DNA from: an uncultured Lachnospiraceae bacterium | Lineage (GTDB): Bacteria; Bacillota; Clostridia; Lachnospirales; Lachnospiraceae | Direction: 5' to 3' | Length of the DNA: 48,188 bases | Assembly (NCBI GenBank): GCA_910577955.1 | Contig: CAJTNC010000021.1 | Span: 1-48,188, forward strand | Part shown: positions 7,873-15,935 of the stretch, one piece after another | Position numbering within the stretch: position 1 is the first letter of the stretch | Layout: each line of letters begins with the position of its first letter | Position numbers and translations under genes: made by a program | Notes under the pieces: model-generated | The model's database searches: none | What the model saw: only the letters and a program-made list of their open reading frames with translations | What the model was told of the DNA's origin: nothing

Positions 7873-9603
7873 ATGAAAAAGGCGGGAAGAAACAGACAGC
7901 TGAAATGGAGTATGATCAAGATGTTGGCTGCCGGCTGGTTTCTTCCCTTTCTTTTGATTTCGGTGATGCTGCTCTTTTTCGTGCTAAAGAGGATGGATAG
8001 GCAGATCCAGAACACCATTATGACATCCGCGGACAAATCCATCGAACTGTGTGAGCTCAGGCTGAAACAGGCTATAGAGTCCTCAAAGGAGGCGTCCTAT
8101 CAGCCCACTTTGAAAGAGGGCTACGCCAGATACCTGCAGGACGGGGATGATGTGAAGCTGGGGCGTGCCGCCTCGAATTTTATCATCCAGCATTACCGGG
8201 TCAATACAGACTTTAATCTGACTTATCTGTATTTCATCCATGATCCTGAGAACGCTTGTATGACCTATCAGGACTATTATGATGCGAAGGTTTTTACCGA
8301 ATACGCTCTCGAGGAAGTCATGGAACTCAGCAGAGATCTGGACACCGCCATCGCTTTCGTGAATATTCGAGGCAGGATGTACATGGTCAGAAATATTGTG
8401 GACAGTAATTTCGAACCCTTTGCCGTGCTGACGATGGAGCTGAATGTGGAGGATATGTTCGGCGGACTGCGGGCTATCTGGGGTTTTAAAGAGGGAGATG
8501 TATTTATCGACGGCATCCCTGTTTTTCAGGTGTATGAGCAGGATCCCTGCCTTGCGTTAGAGGGGGAGAGCGATATGAAAGAGCCCCTTTACTACAACAG
8601 GGGTAAGGAAGCATATGTTTACAGACGCTTAGACAGCGGCTGGCATAAGACGGCTTATACGGTGACGTTGGACGAGACAGTGATCGCCGGGGAGACGGTG
8701 GTGATCAAATATCTGTTGGTCATGTTAGTGGTGTTCATGATACCCCTGATCGTTGTGGTGTTCTACTTTTTTCACCAGAGTGTAAACAAGCCCATTGAAG
8801 CGCTGCGGGATGCCTATAAGGAGATTGAGAAGGAACATTACGGTTTTCATGTGGAAACGGATATCAGACACGAGGAATTTGCGGAGTTGGACGAGGCTTT
8901 CAACAGCATGTCGGACAAACTGCAGTACCAGTTTGAGAAGATCTATCTGGAGGAATTAGCGCTGCGGGATGCCAACATCATGGCGCTGCAGTCCCAGATC
9001 AATCCGCATTTTCTGAACAACACGCTGGAGATCATCAACTGGGAAGCCAGAATGGCGGAAAACTATAAGATCAGCGCGATGATAGAAGCGCTCTCCACTA
9101 TGATGGAGGCCACCATGAACAGGGGAAGGCAGCAGCTCATCCCCCTCTCGGAGGAGATGAGTTATGCGGATGCCTATCTGTATATCATTTCCAGACGGTT
9201 CGGGGAAAAACTGGAGGTGTCAAAAGAGATTGATGAGAATTGTCTTCAGGTGATGGTTCCCCGCCTGATCATTCAGCCGATCATCGAGAATGCCGTCGAA
9301 CACGGCATGAATTTTGCGGGAAAAGGGAAAATCCACATCCGGATATCGAAAAAAGAAGACAGGCTGTTGATCGAAGTGATGAACAACGGGAAGCTGACGG
9401 AAAAAGACATGGAGAAGATAGTGCATCTGCTGGGGGAAAAGGATATGAAAGAAATACGCTCCGCCAGTCTCGGCATACGAAATGTGAACAAAAGACTGAA
9501 GCTTCTGTACGGGGATGAATGCGGACTCACCATCAAAAGTGACAAGAATGGACATACTGTCAGCACAATAATAGTCAAAATAGACAATGCAGGAGAACAA
9601 TAA
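7873..9603 (+). CDS. LytS/YesM-type sensor histidine kinase
   Basis: This 576-residue membrane kinase has a first membrane segment at about 18-40, an extracellular sensor domain (about 41-275), a second membrane segment (about 276-300) and a HAMP segment (about 300-352). The His_kinase domain has phosphoacceptor His379 in QSQINPHFLNN. The HATPase domain has the N-box IIQPIIENAVEHGM near residue 470 and a glycine-rich SLGIRNVNKRL. This family pairs with AraC-type response regulators and senses sugars, often with the help of a binding protein. The partner is most likely the regulator at 12906-13679, since the transporter genes lie between them. The gene starts 38 bases after the mutase. Confidence 0.92.
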   Translation: MKKAGRNRQLKWSMIKMLAAGWFLPFLLISVMLLFFVLKRMDRQIQNTIMTSADKSIELCELRLKQAIESSKEASYQPTLKEGYARYLQDGDDVKLGRAASNFIIQHYRVNTDFNLTYLYFIHDPENACMTYQDYYDAKVFTEYALEEVMELSRDLDTAIAFVNIRGRMYMVRNIVDSNFEPFAVLTMELNVEDMFGGLRAIWGFKEGDVFIDGIPVFQVYEQDPCLALEGESDMKEPLYYNRGKEAYVYRRLDSGWHKTAYTVTLDETVIAGETVVIKYLLVMLVVFMIPLIVVVFYFFHQSVNKPIEALRDAYKEIEKEHYGFHVETDIRHEEFAELDEAFNSMSDKLQYQFEKIYLEELALRDANIMALQSQINPHFLNNTLEIINWEARMAENYKISAMIEALSTMMEATMNRGRQQLIPLSEEMSYADAYLYIISRRFGEKLEVSKEIDENCLQVMVPRLIIQPIIENAVEHGMNFAGKGKIHIRISKKEDRLLIEVMNNGKLTEKDMEKIVHLLGEKDMKEIRSASLGIRNVNKRLKLLYGDECGLTIKSDKNGHTVSTIIVKIDNAGEQ

Positions 9604-9629
9604 AAGACAAATAATAACAAATCCCGTCA

Positions 9630-9658
9630 TTACAATTCCTTCCGGAATCCTTTATGAT
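9630..9658 (+). promoter_or_regulatory. Candidate internal promoter before the binding-protein gene
   Basis: TTACAA (9630-9635) and TATGAT (9653-9658) are 17 bases apart in the 102-base gap after the kinase gene. A separate promoter would let the transporter genes be expressed more strongly than the enzymes and kinase upstream. Confidence 0.5.
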
Positions 9659-9705
9659 AGGAGTATGAAACAAGTGAATATTGAACTGAAACGGGAGGGA
9701 AGAGA

Positions 9706-11037
9706 ATGAAGAAAAGAATGATAGCTTTAACGTTGGCGGCCGTAATGGCAGTTTCGCTGACAGCCTGCGGAGTCGGTGCGAAGGAAGAGTCTGCGGGAAA
9801 TTCCGTGAAACTGAATGTGACGACTACATTTGCGGGGGAAGACGGCAACGCACAGAATTTCAAAAACGCGGTGGCCGCTTGGGAACAAGAGACGGGAAAC
9901 ACAGTGGAAGACGCTTCGGCTACTTCGGATGAAACATTTAAGACAAGGGTACTCACAGATTTCGAGACGGGTTCTGAACCGGATGTATTGTTCTTCTTCA
10001 ACGGAGCGGATGCCAACAACTTCATTGAGGCAGGCAAGGTGGTTTCCATCGATGAGATCCGTAAAGAATATCCTGAGTATGCGGCAAATATGAACGATGA
10101 TCTGATCACGGCATCTTTAGTGGACGGCAAGAAATACGCGGTTCCGGTGAACGGCTTCTGGGAGGCGATGTTTGTCAACACGGAAGTGCTGGAAGCGGCC
10201 GGAGTATCCATGCCGGGAACAGATTACTCTTGGGATCAGTTCAAGGAAGACTGCCAGAAGATTAAGGACGCAGGGTATGCGCCTATCGCATGTGCACTGG
10301 GCAACATCCCTCATTACTGGTGGGAGTTCTCTATCTTCAATCATACTTCACCGGATACGCACCTTCAGGTGCCGACATCGGTGGACAGTGAAGGCGGCGC
10401 CGCTTGGGTGGCAGGTATGAACGACATCAAAGAGTTATACGAACTGGGATATTTCCCCGACAATACACTGTCTGCAACAGACGATGAGACATTCGCAATG
10501 TTTATGGACGGAAAAGCGGCATTTTTGATCGACGGTTCCTGGAAAGTGGGCGGCATCGTGAACTCCTGCCAGTCTGATCCGGAAGATCCCGAGACGTTGG
10601 ATGCGGATAAACTTGCAAAATTTGATGTGACTTATGTGCCCGGACAGGGAAACAGAAAAGCCACAGACCTGATCGGCGGTCTCTCGATGGGTTACTATAT
10701 TTCAGCTAAAGCGTGGGATGATCCCGCAAAGAGAGAAGCGGCAGTGAGTTTTGTAGAACATATGACATCCGATGAGATCGTACCGTTATTTGCACAGCAT
10801 ACAGCGTCTGCGCTGAAAAATGCGCCGAAAGTTGATGAAGCTCAGTTCAATCCTCTTCAGGTGAAAGCGATGAAGATGATGTCCGGCGCGACCTCCCTGA
10901 CAGGGGCGGTACAGGATATCTTCAACGGGGACTGCAGAGTATCCACTTTTGACGGGATGCCCGAGATCGTGACCGGAGGAGTGACGGCGCAGGACGCTGT
11001 GGCACAGGGGTTAGAAGCCTATCAGGACGCGCAGTAA
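9706..11037 (+). CDS. Sugar ABC transporter substrate-binding lipoprotein
   Basis: This 443-residue family 1 extracellular solute-binding protein begins with a lipoprotein signal: MKKR, a hydrophobic core and the lipobox LTAC with the lipidated Cys near residue 21. The mature part has the two-lobe layout of oligosaccharide binders, with IDGSWKVGG near residue 280 and GGLSMGYY near residue 325, both typical of this family. It would capture the disaccharide outside the cell and deliver it to the permeases that follow. No ATPase gene lies in the operon. A shared MsmK-type ATPase elsewhere is usual for this transporter class. GGGAGGGAAGAG precedes the ATG. Confidence 0.92.
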   Translation: MKKRMIALTLAAVMAVSLTACGVGAKEESAGNSVKLNVTTTFAGEDGNAQNFKNAVAAWEQETGNTVEDASATSDETFKTRVLTDFETGSEPDVLFFFNGADANNFIEAGKVVSIDEIRKEYPEYAANMNDDLITASLVDGKKYAVPVNGFWEAMFVNTEVLEAAGVSMPGTDYSWDQFKEDCQKIKDAGYAPIACALGNIPHYWWEFSIFNHTSPDTHLQVPTSVDSEGGAAWVAGMNDIKELYELGYFPDNTLSATDDETFAMFMDGKAAFLIDGSWKVGGIVNSCQSDPEDPETLDADKLAKFDVTYVPGQGNRKATDLIGGLSMGYYISAKAWDDPAKREAAVSFVEHMTSDEIVPLFAQHTASALKNAPKVDEAQFNPLQVKAMKMMSGATSLTGAVQDIFNGDCRVSTFDGMPEIVTGGVTAQDAVAQGLEAYQDAQ

Positions 11038-11084
11038 TCTAATTAGAAAACGAACGCTGTTTGAAAGGTAATGAAACAGATTCA

Positions 11085-11115
11085 GCAGGGGCAGGGAGGG
11101 TATCCCTGCCTCTGC
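11085..11115 (+). promoter_or_regulatory. Intercistronic hairpin without U-tract
   Basis: GCAGGGGCAGGGA (11085-11097) pairs with TCCCTGCCTCTGC (11103-11115), 13 base pairs with one G-U, around a GGGTA loop. No T-run follows, so it is not a normal terminator. Lying between the binding-protein and permease genes, it probably protects the upstream mRNA from 3' decay or partly blocks read-through, giving more binding protein than permease. Confidence 0.75.
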
Positions 11116-11137
11116 GGCAAGCAAGGGGTGAATTTGG

Positions 11138-12025
11138 ATGGGTGCGAATATATATAAAAATAAGAAACCACTTATCGTTTTTCTGACGCCGGCATTTTTG
11201 TTCATGGTAGTCTATCTGTATTATCCGTTTTTCATGAATATTGTGAGCAGCTTTCAGAAGCTGAAAACTCTGGGGCAGGCGAATGCGGTGTGGAATGATC
11301 CGTGGTATTTGAATTATGTGGAACTGTTTCAAGATCCGGTGGTGGGAATCTCTTTGAGAAATACGCTGATCATGATGGTGGTGACGATCGTGGGTCAGGT
11401 GGGGATCGCCATCGTTTTGGCATTGCTTGTGGACAACATCAAGGCGGGCGGGAAGTTTTTCCGCACAGTCTTCTTTTTCCCTATCGTTGTCTCCGCCACG
11501 GCTCTCGGTCTGCTGTTTAATCTGATTTTCCTGTACGATAAAGGAATGTTGAACCAACTGTTGGAGGCTATGGGGAAGACTACGCTCACGGATTGGAAGA
11601 GCGAGGGGCTCGCGCTGTTTACGATGATGCTGCCGGTGATGTGGCAGTATGTGGGCTTTTATTTTGTGATCCTGATCACGGGACTCAACAATATTTCGGA
11701 GGAGCTGTACGAGTCTGCGGCTATCGATGGGGCCACGCGGTTTCAGCGGGTGCGCTATATTTCGCTGCCGCTTCTGCACAATGTGATTTGTACCTGCGTG
11801 GTACTGGCAGTGACAGGGGCGTTGAAGGTGTTTGACCTGCCGTGGACTATGTTCCCTAAGGGAATGCCTCTCAAGACAACTTTCCTCACAGGAACTTATA
11901 TGTATTATCAGACGATGGAAGCAAAAAATGTGGACTATGGCGCGACGCTTGCGATCATGTTAGTGGTGCTCGGGGTTGTCACCTCACAGATCGTGAACCG
12001 TATTTTCAAAGAAAAAGATTACTAG
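11138..12025 (+). CDS. Sugar ABC transporter permease, MalF/UgpA type
   Basis: This 295-residue integral membrane protein has six predicted membrane segments and the cytoplasmic EAA loop ELYESAAIDGATRFQRV near residue 190, which docks the ATPase. It is the first of the permease pair that forms the channel with the protein encoded by the next gene. The ATG is preceded by AAGGGGTGAATTTGG. It lies 100 bases after the binding-protein gene, and that gap contains a strong hairpin. Substrate specificity can be inferred only from the operon. Confidence 0.92.
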   Translation: MGANIYKNKKPLIVFLTPAFLFMVVYLYYPFFMNIVSSFQKLKTLGQANAVWNDPWYLNYVELFQDPVVGISLRNTLIMMVVTIVGQVGIAIVLALLVDNIKAGGKFFRTVFFFPIVVSATALGLLFNLIFLYDKGMLNQLLEAMGKTTLTDWKSEGLALFTMMLPVMWQYVGFYFVILITGLNNISEELYESAAIDGATRFQRVRYISLPLLHNVICTCVVLAVTGALKVFDLPWTMFPKGMPLKTTFLTGTYMYYQTMEAKNVDYGATLAIMLVVLGVVTSQIVNRIFKEKDY

Positions 12026-12035
12026 GGAGGAATGG

Positions 12036-12896
12036 ATGATGAAGAGTAAAAAATTTAGGATATCCTCCGTACTGATCTATATCGTGCTGATCTTCTGGGC
12101 GCTGACGACGATATATCCTATCATATGGGTGATACAGAATTCCTTTAAGGCGAAAGATAAAATTCTGGCGGATTCCTTCTCTCTGCCTCTCGGAGACTTG
12201 TTCACGACGGCAAATTACAGGAAGGCGTTCCAGAACCTGAATATTCTGGGGGCTTACAGAAACAGTATTTTTATTTCCTGTACGGTGGCGGCGATGGTGA
12301 TCATGCTGGCGGGGATGGCGTCTTTTGCGTTGGTGCGCTATCGGTTTAAGTTTAACCGTTTTTTACAGTCTCTTGTGCTGGCGGCAATGATGTTTCCGGT
12401 GTTTGCAACGATTATTCCGGTGTCCAGAATGGAGACAAGGTGGGGGATTGCCAACACAGGAAACTGGTTTTTGACTATGCTGTCGGTGATCCTGCCGCAG
12501 ATCGCGGGCAATTTGGCTTTTGCCATTGTGGTGCTCACCGGTTACATAAAGAGCCTGCCTATCGAGCTGGAGGAGGCGGCCTACATGGAGGGCAGCAACG
12601 CTTTCCAGACTTTCTTTAAAGTAGTTGTGCCGCTCACAAAGCCTTCCTTTGCGACGGTGGCTATATTTTCCTTTTTGTGGAGTTACAACGATCTGTTTAC
12701 GCAGATGTTCTTCTTGCGGACGAAAGATATGTGGGCGATCACGAGACTGCTCAATGAGCTTACATCCATGGAGGGAACCAACTATGGCCTGATGGCGGCG
12801 GCTGTGACGTTAGTAGTAGTTCCGGTTATTATTGTGTACATTTTCCTGCAGAAGTATATTATCAAAGGTATGACGGCAGGTGCGGTCAAGGGGTGA
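12036..12896 (+). CDS. Sugar ABC transporter permease, MalG/UgpE type
   Basis: This 286-residue membrane protein has six segments and the EAA loop ELEEAAYMEGSNAFQTF near residue 177. It also has the family's C-terminal QKYIIKGMTAGAVKG. It is the partner of the preceding permease, 10 bases away. Two adjacent ATG codons (12036 and 12039) follow a GGGAGG. The second has the better spacing, but the difference is one residue. Confidence 0.92.
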   Translation: MMKSKKFRISSVLIYIVLIFWALTTIYPIIWVIQNSFKAKDKILADSFSLPLGDLFTTANYRKAFQNLNILGAYRNSIFISCTVAAMVIMLAGMASFALVRYRFKFNRFLQSLVLAAMMFPVFATIIPVSRMETRWGIANTGNWFLTMLSVILPQIAGNLAFAIVVLTGYIKSLPIELEEAAYMEGSNAFQTFFKVVVPLTKPSFATVAIFSFLWSYNDLFTQMFFLRTKDMWAITRLLNELTSMEGTNYGLMAAAVTLVVVPVIIVYIFLQKYIIKGMTAGAVKG

Positions 12897-12905
12897 GGAA
12901 ACGTC

Positions 12906-13679
12906 ATGTATAAAGTAGTGATTATTGACGATGAACCGATCATTGTTGAGGGACTCGGGAAAAGTGTTGACTGGGACCGGTTTGGCTGCGCTGTGGCAGG
13001 CATGGCATTAAACGGTGAAGAGGGAATGAAACTGATCAGGGAGATAGAACCGGATATTATCTTTACAGATATCCGGATGCCATGTATGGACGGTCTTACC
13101 ATGATCGCTGCGATTCGGTCTGAATTTCCCGGAACTCAGATAGCCATCCTGACAGGATACAGGGACTTTGATTACGCCCAGCGGGCCATCAGTCTGGGGG
13201 TAACAAGATTTCTTTTAAAGCCTTCTAAGATGAATGAGATAAAGGAGGCGCTGTCTGTCATGACCGCCAGACTGAAAGAGAGGGACGATCGGCAGGCTCC
13301 TGAAAAAGAGACAGGCGGGAAGGACGAGACGGTGAAAGAGGAAAGCGCAGACAGCGCCGCAGGAAGCTTTCTGGTGAAAAACGCGGTCTCTTACATTGAG
13401 GAGCACTGCAGTGAAAAGCTGAAGCTGTCGGATGTGGCGGATCAGGTTTATGTCAGCCAGTGGCATTTAAGCAAACTTTTAAACCGGTATCTGGGGCAGA
13501 ATTTTTCGGAGATCCTGAACGGAGTTCGGATAGAAAAGGCTAAGGAAATGTTAAAGGAGCCCGGGCTTCGGATCGGAGATATTGCGGAGGAAGTGGGATT
13601 TTCCGATATGGCTCATTTCTCCAGAGTCTTCAAAAAAGTGGTGGGGATCTCCGCCAACGAATACAGAAATAAGCTATAG
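12906..13679 (+). CDS. AraC-type response regulator (YesN family)
   Basis: This 257-residue protein has an N-terminal receiver domain with acidic residues Asp8-Asp9, phosphoacceptor Asp55 in FTDIRMP and the conserved Lys in LLKPSK near residue 107. A charged linker leads to a C-terminal AraC double helix-turn-helix (about 155-257, with LSDVADQVYVSQWHLSKLL and IAEEVGFSDMAHFSRVFKK). It is the likely partner of the kinase at 7873 and the activator of this operon. It starts 9 bases after the permease gene. At 257 residues it is short for YesN proteins, which usually have a longer middle region. Confidence 0.92.
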   Translation: MYKVVIIDDEPIIVEGLGKSVDWDRFGCAVAGMALNGEEGMKLIREIEPDIIFTDIRMPCMDGLTMIAAIRSEFPGTQIAILTGYRDFDYAQRAISLGVTRFLLKPSKMNEIKEALSVMTARLKERDDRQAPEKETGGKDETVKEESADSAAGSFLVKNAVSYIEEHCSEKLKLSDVADQVYVSQWHLSKLLNRYLGQNFSEILNGVRIEKAKEMLKEPGLRIGDIAEEVGFSDMAHFSRVFKKVVGISANEYRNKL

Positions 13680-13697
13680 AGGAGAAATATTTTATCA

Positions 13698-13747
13698 AGG
13701 ACGTCGCATAATCATCAATTTAGATGATTGAGCGACGTCCTGATTTT
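13698..13747 (+). terminator. Terminator of the GH94/ABC operon
   Basis: AGGACGTCGC (13698-13707) pairs perfectly with GCGACGTCCT (13732-13741), and an inner AATCATC/GATGATT stem closes a 6-base loop. GATTTTCT follows. The T-run is short, but the hairpin is very strong. Confidence 0.8.
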
Positions 13748-13876
13748 CTGGAAAAGGAAGCAGCTGTGCCCAGACTAATTCGTTATCTTTTTCAAAGTCT
13801 CCTTCTGGCTGTTAAAGGCTTGCTCTGGAGATTGATTTTGTAAAATTCAGAACAGCTCTATTTCAAGGTACTGCAA

Positions 13877-14413
13877 TTAATTATATTTCATTAATACAGC
13901 GTTGGCCATTTTGGAAAAGACTGTTTCCACGGTTTTCTGTTCTTTATCATAGTTTGGCATAATAGTTAACATGGCTCCGAACAGAGCTGTCAGGCACACA
14001 TCATTATCGGTAGATTGTGTAAAGATACCTCTGGCGTAAGTTTCTTGAACGAGCATGTCTATAATCACAACTTGATAATTTTTTACCTCACCCGGTCGTA
14101 GGAGGGTCTTCAGTTCGCTGTTACTGTGATAAATTTGATTTTGGAATGTTTCAAGGAATCCAGCCGGATTTTCCAATAACAGCGAATAGGCGTCAAATTT
14201 TCGAAAGCCGACCTGAAATGCCGAAAAAATCATATGTTCATAAAGTTGGGGAATGTCCTGATAGTGAAGATAGAAGGTTCCTTTGCTGATATAAGCTTCT
14301 CTGGCCAATTCAGTAACTGTGATTTTATCTACGGGTTTTCGTTTTATAAGCATGAGAAATGTATCATGGATGGCTTTTCTGGTCTTTATTACGCGCAAAT
14401 CATTTTCCCGCAT
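13877..14413 (-). CDS. TetR/AcrR family transcriptional regulator
   Basis: This 178-residue protein has a TetR-type helix-turn-helix at the N-terminus: ITVTELAREAYISKGTFYLH near residues 31-50. The helical C-terminal part is variable and would hold a ligand site; I cannot name the ligand. The gene is divergent from the PTS and 6-phospho-beta-glucosidase genes. Their promoters overlap back to back, so it most likely represses itself and those genes. The 13748-13876 stretch beyond its stop holds no visible gene. Confidence 0.9.
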   Translation of the reverse strand: MRENDLRVIKTRKAIHDTFLMLIKRKPVDKITVTELAREAYISKGTFYLHYQDIPQLYEHMIFSAFQVGFRKFDAYSLLLENPAGFLETFQNQIYHSNSELKTLLRPGEVKNYQVVIIDMLVQETYARGIFTQSTDNDVCLTALFGAMLTIMPNYDKEQKTVETVFSKMANAVLMKYN

Positions 14414-14486
14414 GACTTTTACTCCCTGAGATAATAGGCAGATTTGTGGAAGAGTCTATTATTAAACGAATACAGTTATCTGCACA

Positions 14487-14515
14487 TTGAATTTTATACA
14501 CTTGTCTATTATATT
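14487..14515 (+). promoter_or_regulatory. Promoter of the PTS-bglA-like operon with candidate operator
   Basis: TTGAAT (14487-14492) and TATATT (14510-14515) are 17 bases apart. An imperfect palindrome, TACACTTGTCTA (14497-14508), fills the spacer. The octamer TCTATTAT occurs at 14505-14512 and again at 14455-14462, exactly 50 bases apart. These are candidate TetR binding positions. Confidence 0.65.
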
Positions 14516-14536
14516 GTGTTTATCTAAAAAAATCAA
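14508..14536 (-). promoter_or_regulatory. Promoter of the tetR gene
   Basis: On the minus strand TTGATT (complement of 14531-14536) and TATAAT (complement of 14508-14513) are 17 bases apart. This -10 box overlaps the -10 box of the plus-strand PTS promoter, so polymerases cannot occupy both at once. Confidence 0.65.
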
Positions 14537-14578
14537 GTGAGAAAATGCAGTTAACAAATGAAAGAAAGGGAGAGAAAC

Positions 14579-15922
14579 ATGGACAACACAAAGATTGCAA
14601 AGCAAATTTCTGAGTTCATCGGAGCGGAAAACATCACGAATGCTACACACTGTGCTACGAGACTTCGCTTACAGGTAAAAGATCCTGCCCTCGTGCAGAC
14701 AAGCGCCTTGGAGGCTATGACTGAAGTGAAAAAGCTTATTATTAACGGCTCCTCGCTGCAGATCGTGATTGGCAGTGAGGTGGCAGATGTCTACAAAGAA
14801 TTTACAAAGTCAATTACGGTTACTGAACCTGCCGAGACGGACAATACTTTGAAATCCGGCAGTAATCCTTTCAATATGTTTGTCATAACACTTTCAGAGT
14901 GTCTGACGCCCATTATTCCGGCTCTGACGGCAGGCGGCCTTATTTCAGCTTTCCTGACATTGTTCAATTCTCTGGGCTGGATCACTGAAGGAACTATGAC
15001 CTACACCATTTTTAATTTCATGGGTTCGGCACCTCTTTATTTCTTGCCCTTTTTTCTGGCTTTCAGTGCATCCAAGCGGCTCGGAACAAATCGGATGTTG
15101 AGCATGTGTATTGCCGCTTTTTTGCTTTATCCGGACTTTGTTACACTGATGGCAGGAACTGACCCGGTATCTTTCTTAAGTCTGCCGGTTAAGACTGTGA
15201 CTTATACCCAATCCCTTATTCCTATTTTGCTGGCTGTCTGGGTGCAGCATTATGTAGAAAATTTCTTGAATAAAGTTATTCCAAATGTAATCAAGGTGAT
15301 TTTTGTTCCTTTTTTGGATTATCTTATTATGTGTACTTTGACACTTTTCATTATAGGACCAGTGGCCGGTCTGCTTCAGGATGGGATTACCGCCATTATT
15401 ACGCCGCTGTCTCAGAACTATAACTGGCTGGTCTGCATGATTTTGGGAGGCACTTATCTGATTTTAGTTGGTATGGGACTCCATCATGGACTTCTGCCTT
15501 TGGCTGTGGCCGGATTTACGATGAACGGCTGCGACACTTTTATGGGGCCTTCCATGTTTTGTACGGTTTTCGCTTTGGGCGGTGCCTGTCTTGCGCTGGC
15601 ATTTCGTGCGAAGAATCCGAGCCTAAAGCAGACTGCTATTTCCACCAGTGTATCTACTTTCTTGGGTATTACCGAGCCCGCTATTTATGGTGTAGCATTT
15701 ATCAATCGCAGGACTCTGGTGTCCTCCATGGTCGGCGGTGCTGTCGGTGGTCTTATTGCAGGAACCTTCGGGGTGGCAACCTACGGTCTGGCTCCTGCCG
15801 GTGTCACCAGTTTCGCTTTATTCGGTCCCGAGATCGTTATGGGCGTAGTATCTATTATTGTGGCCTTTGTTATTGCATTTGCTTTGTCTTTTTTCCTTGG
15901 GGAAGATAAAAAGACTAATTGA
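14579..15922 (+). CDS. PTS beta-glucoside-type EIIBC component
   Basis: This 447-residue protein has an N-terminal EIIB domain (about 1-80) with phospho-Cys25 in THCATRLRL. An EIIC channel of about ten membrane segments follows, with GMGLHHGLLPLA near residue 305 and GITEPAIYGV near residue 368, typical of the beta-glucoside/sucrose family. It would import and phosphorylate an aryl- or alkyl-beta-glucoside or a beta-disaccharide. No EIIA domain is fused and none is encoded nearby, so a EIIA from elsewhere must serve it. An ATG seven codons upstream (14558) is in frame, but the Shine-Dalgarno AAAGGGAGAG lies between the two, so 14579 is the start. Confidence 0.9.
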   Translation: MDNTKIAKQISEFIGAENITNATHCATRLRLQVKDPALVQTSALEAMTEVKKLIINGSSLQIVIGSEVADVYKEFTKSITVTEPAETDNTLKSGSNPFNMFVITLSECLTPIIPALTAGGLISAFLTLFNSLGWITEGTMTYTIFNFMGSAPLYFLPFFLAFSASKRLGTNRMLSMCIAAFLLYPDFVTLMAGTDPVSFLSLPVKTVTYTQSLIPILLAVWVQHYVENFLNKVIPNVIKVIFVPFLDYLIMCTLTLFIIGPVAGLLQDGITAIITPLSQNYNWLVCMILGGTYLILVGMGLHHGLLPLAVAGFTMNGCDTFMGPSMFCTVFALGGACLALAFRAKNPSLKQTAISTSVSTFLGITEPAIYGVAFINRRTLVSSMVGGAVGGLIAGTFGVATYGLAPAGVTSFALFGPEIVMGVVSIIVAFVIAFALSFFLGEDKKTN

Positions 15923-15935
15923 TGGAGGTAAAATT

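Noticed and set aside
13742..13876. Possible small gene or RNA between the operon terminator and tetR
   Set aside because: Neither strand has a start with a ribosome binding site and I see no strong fold beyond the terminator itself.
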